Assembly (NCBI GenBank): GCA_963923455.1
Contig: CAWULT010000155.1
Span: forward strand, 1 to 9,569
Direction: 5' to 3'
From: CAWULT01 sp963923455
GTDB taxonomy: Bacteria; Acidobacteriota; Vicinamibacteria; Vicinamibacterales; UBA2999
DNA length: 9,569 nt
The number at the start of each line of letters is the position of its first letter. Positions within the stretch are counted from its first letter, which is position 1. The notes beneath the pieces were generated by a model. It worked only from the letters and a program-made list of their open reading frames with translations, made no database searches and was not told the origin of the DNA. The position numbers were made by a program, and so were the translations under genes. Positions 8,251-9,569 of this stretch are shown piece after piece.

Positions 8251-8259
8251 GCCGCACCG

Positions 8260-8265
8260 CCTTCC
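8260..8265 (-). promoter_or_regulatory. Ribosome binding site that fixes the alpha-E start
   Basis: GGAAGG on the minus strand lies nine bases before the GTG at 8250-8248, inside the end of the ATP-grasp reading frame. It supports that GTG over in-frame start candidates upstream. It is the clearest Shine-Dalgarno-like match among the junctions of the operon. Confidence 0.6.
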
Positions 8266-8687
8266 GGGGCCAGCACCCACGTGTCCTTGCTGCCGCCGCC
8301 CTGGGACGAGTTCACCACGAGCGAGCCCTTGCGCAGCGCCACACGGGTCAGCCCGCCCGGCAGCACGCGGACGTCGTCGCCGTAGAGGATGTACGGGCGC
8401 AGGTCGACGTGCCGCCCCTCGAGGTGATCGGTCACGAGCGTGGGCACGCGCGACAGCGCCAGCGTCGGCTGGGCGATGTAGTTGCGGGGCGCCGCCTCGA
8501 TGCGGGCGGCGAACTCGGCGCGCTGCGCCGCGGTCGAGTGCGGCCCGACCAGCATGCCGTAGCCGCCGGCCTCATTGGCCGACTTGACGACCAGCGACTC
8601 CAGGTTCTGCAGCACGTGCTGCCAGTCCGTGTCGCGCCAGCACAGGTAGGTGGGCACGTTCGGGATGATCGGGTCCTCGCCGAGGTA

Positions 8688-8690
8688 TTA
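8688..8690 (-). other. In-frame premature stop codon (TAA) in the ATP-grasp gene
   Basis: The minus-strand codons read ATC AAG TAA TAC CTC GGC GAG, that is I-K-stop-Y-L-G-E. The frame is the same before and after, so this is a substitution and not an indel. TAC to TAA needs one base (C to A on the coding strand). The context matches the IxYYLGE motif that in this family precedes PIIPNVPT. Confidence 0.9.
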
Positions 8691-8970
8691 CTTGATCATG
8701 TCCGGCACATAGGCATAGACGACCTTGTCGTCGGCCACGCCGTTGCCCGGGGCGTTGGCGAGCGCCACCCGGCCCGCCCGGTAGACGTCGAGGATGCCGG
8801 GCACCCCGAGCATCGAATCGGGCCGGAAGGCGGCCGGGTCGAGGAAGTCGTCGTCGATCCGGCGGTAGATCACGTCCACGCGGCGGAGGCCCTTCGTGGT
8901 CCGCATCCAGACGTAGCCGCCCTCGACGACGAGGTCTCGGCCCTCGACGAGCGGGATGCCCATCTTCTGC

Positions 8971-9002
<32 letters not shown>

Positions 9003-9569
9003 GTGCATCCCCGGCGTGAGCAGCACGACGACCGGCTTGCCGGTGCCACCGGCCGGAGCGATCGCCTCGAGCGTGGCGAGCAGGTTGCTCGGATAGTCGT
9101 CCACCGGGCGGATGCGCAGGCCTTCGAACACCTGAGGGAACGTGCGCTTCATCAGGTCGCGGTTCTCGAGCACGTAGGACACGCCGGAGGGCACCCGAAG
9201 GTTGTCATCGAGCACGTAGATCTGTCCGTCGGCGTGGCGCACGAGGTCCGTGCCGGTGATGTGGCACCAGACGCCTCGGGGCGGGTTGATGCCCTCGCAC
9301 TGGGGTCGGTAGAACGTCGCGGAGCGGATCACCTCTTCAGGGATGACGTGATCCCTGAGGATGCGCTGGCCGTGGTAGATGTCGTCGATGAACGTGTTGA
9401 GCGCCCGAATCCGCTGCTTCAGGCCGCGCTCGATCCACGCCCATTCCTCGGCGCGGACGATTCGCGGGATCAGGTCGAACGGGAACGTGCGCTCCGTGCC
9501 GGCCGAGTCGCCGTTGAAGCGTACCGGGTTCCTGCGAGCCTTGATTTGTTGAATCAGGCCACCGCGGTC

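Noticed and set aside
3887..8257. A 1456-residue reading of the transglutaminase-DUF2126 frame starting far upstream
   Set aside because: The first 338 residues would overlap nearly all of the alpha-E gene and are Arg-rich shadow sequence. The family N terminus begins exactly at the ATG at 7243.
8247..8657. Independent small gene starting at GTG 8657
   Set aside because: The GTG encodes an internal Val of the conserved motif PNVPTYLC and has no ribosome binding site. The segment is the C-terminal part of the interrupted ATP-grasp gene.
8688..8690. Stop-codon recoding or programmed readthrough at the TAA
   Set aside because: TAA is not the codon used for selenocysteine or pyrrolysine, there is no evident stimulatory structure immediately downstream, and family members have an ordinary Tyr here. 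Mutation or sequencing error is simpler.

Overview
The window is very GC-rich (roughly 70 % by eye) with strong G/C preference at third codon positions, as in a high-GC soil-type bacterium. Acidobacteriota (for example Vicinamibacteria) or a high-GC proteobacterium would fit, but this is an inference from composition and gene style, not a demonstrated placement. There are no RNA genes, transposases or CRISPR arrays.

Almost everything (426-9569) is one tightly packed minus-strand gene array, read from right to left: (1) a circularly permuted ATP-grasp protein whose 5' end lies beyond the right edge and whose frame is broken by a single in-frame TAA at 8688-8690; (2) a stand-alone alpha-E (DUF403) protein; (3) an 1118-residue transglutaminase-like protein fused to a DUF2126 putative amidoligase domain; (4) an 849-residue fusion of a second circularly permuted ATP-grasp unit with a second alpha-E domain; (5) a 297-residue transglutaminase-like protein. 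Junctions are a GTGA overlap, an ATGA overlap, a 10-base gap and a 7-base gap, so the genes are very probably co-transcribed and partly translationally coupled. The promoter is not in the window.

At the left edge, the 3' end of an unrelated plus-strand gene (to 385) converges on the array. Only 40 bases separate the two stop codons. They hold a weak GC hairpin that may serve as a terminator.

The five array genes belong to a known but biochemically poorly characterised association: circularly permuted ATP-grasp, alpha-E, transglutaminase-like and DUF2126 proteins. Comparative genomics has proposed that these make and attach, or trim, peptide or amino-acid tags, often near the Anbu proteasome-like protease. 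No Anbu gene is visible here. The ATP-grasp and DUF2126 units would form amide bonds using ATP, and the Cys-His-Asp transglutaminase-fold proteins would cleave or transfer amides. The notable points are two ATP-grasp/alpha-E modules (one split, one fused) in one operon, different nucleotide-loop sequences in the two ATP-grasp units, and the nonsense codon in the first gene.
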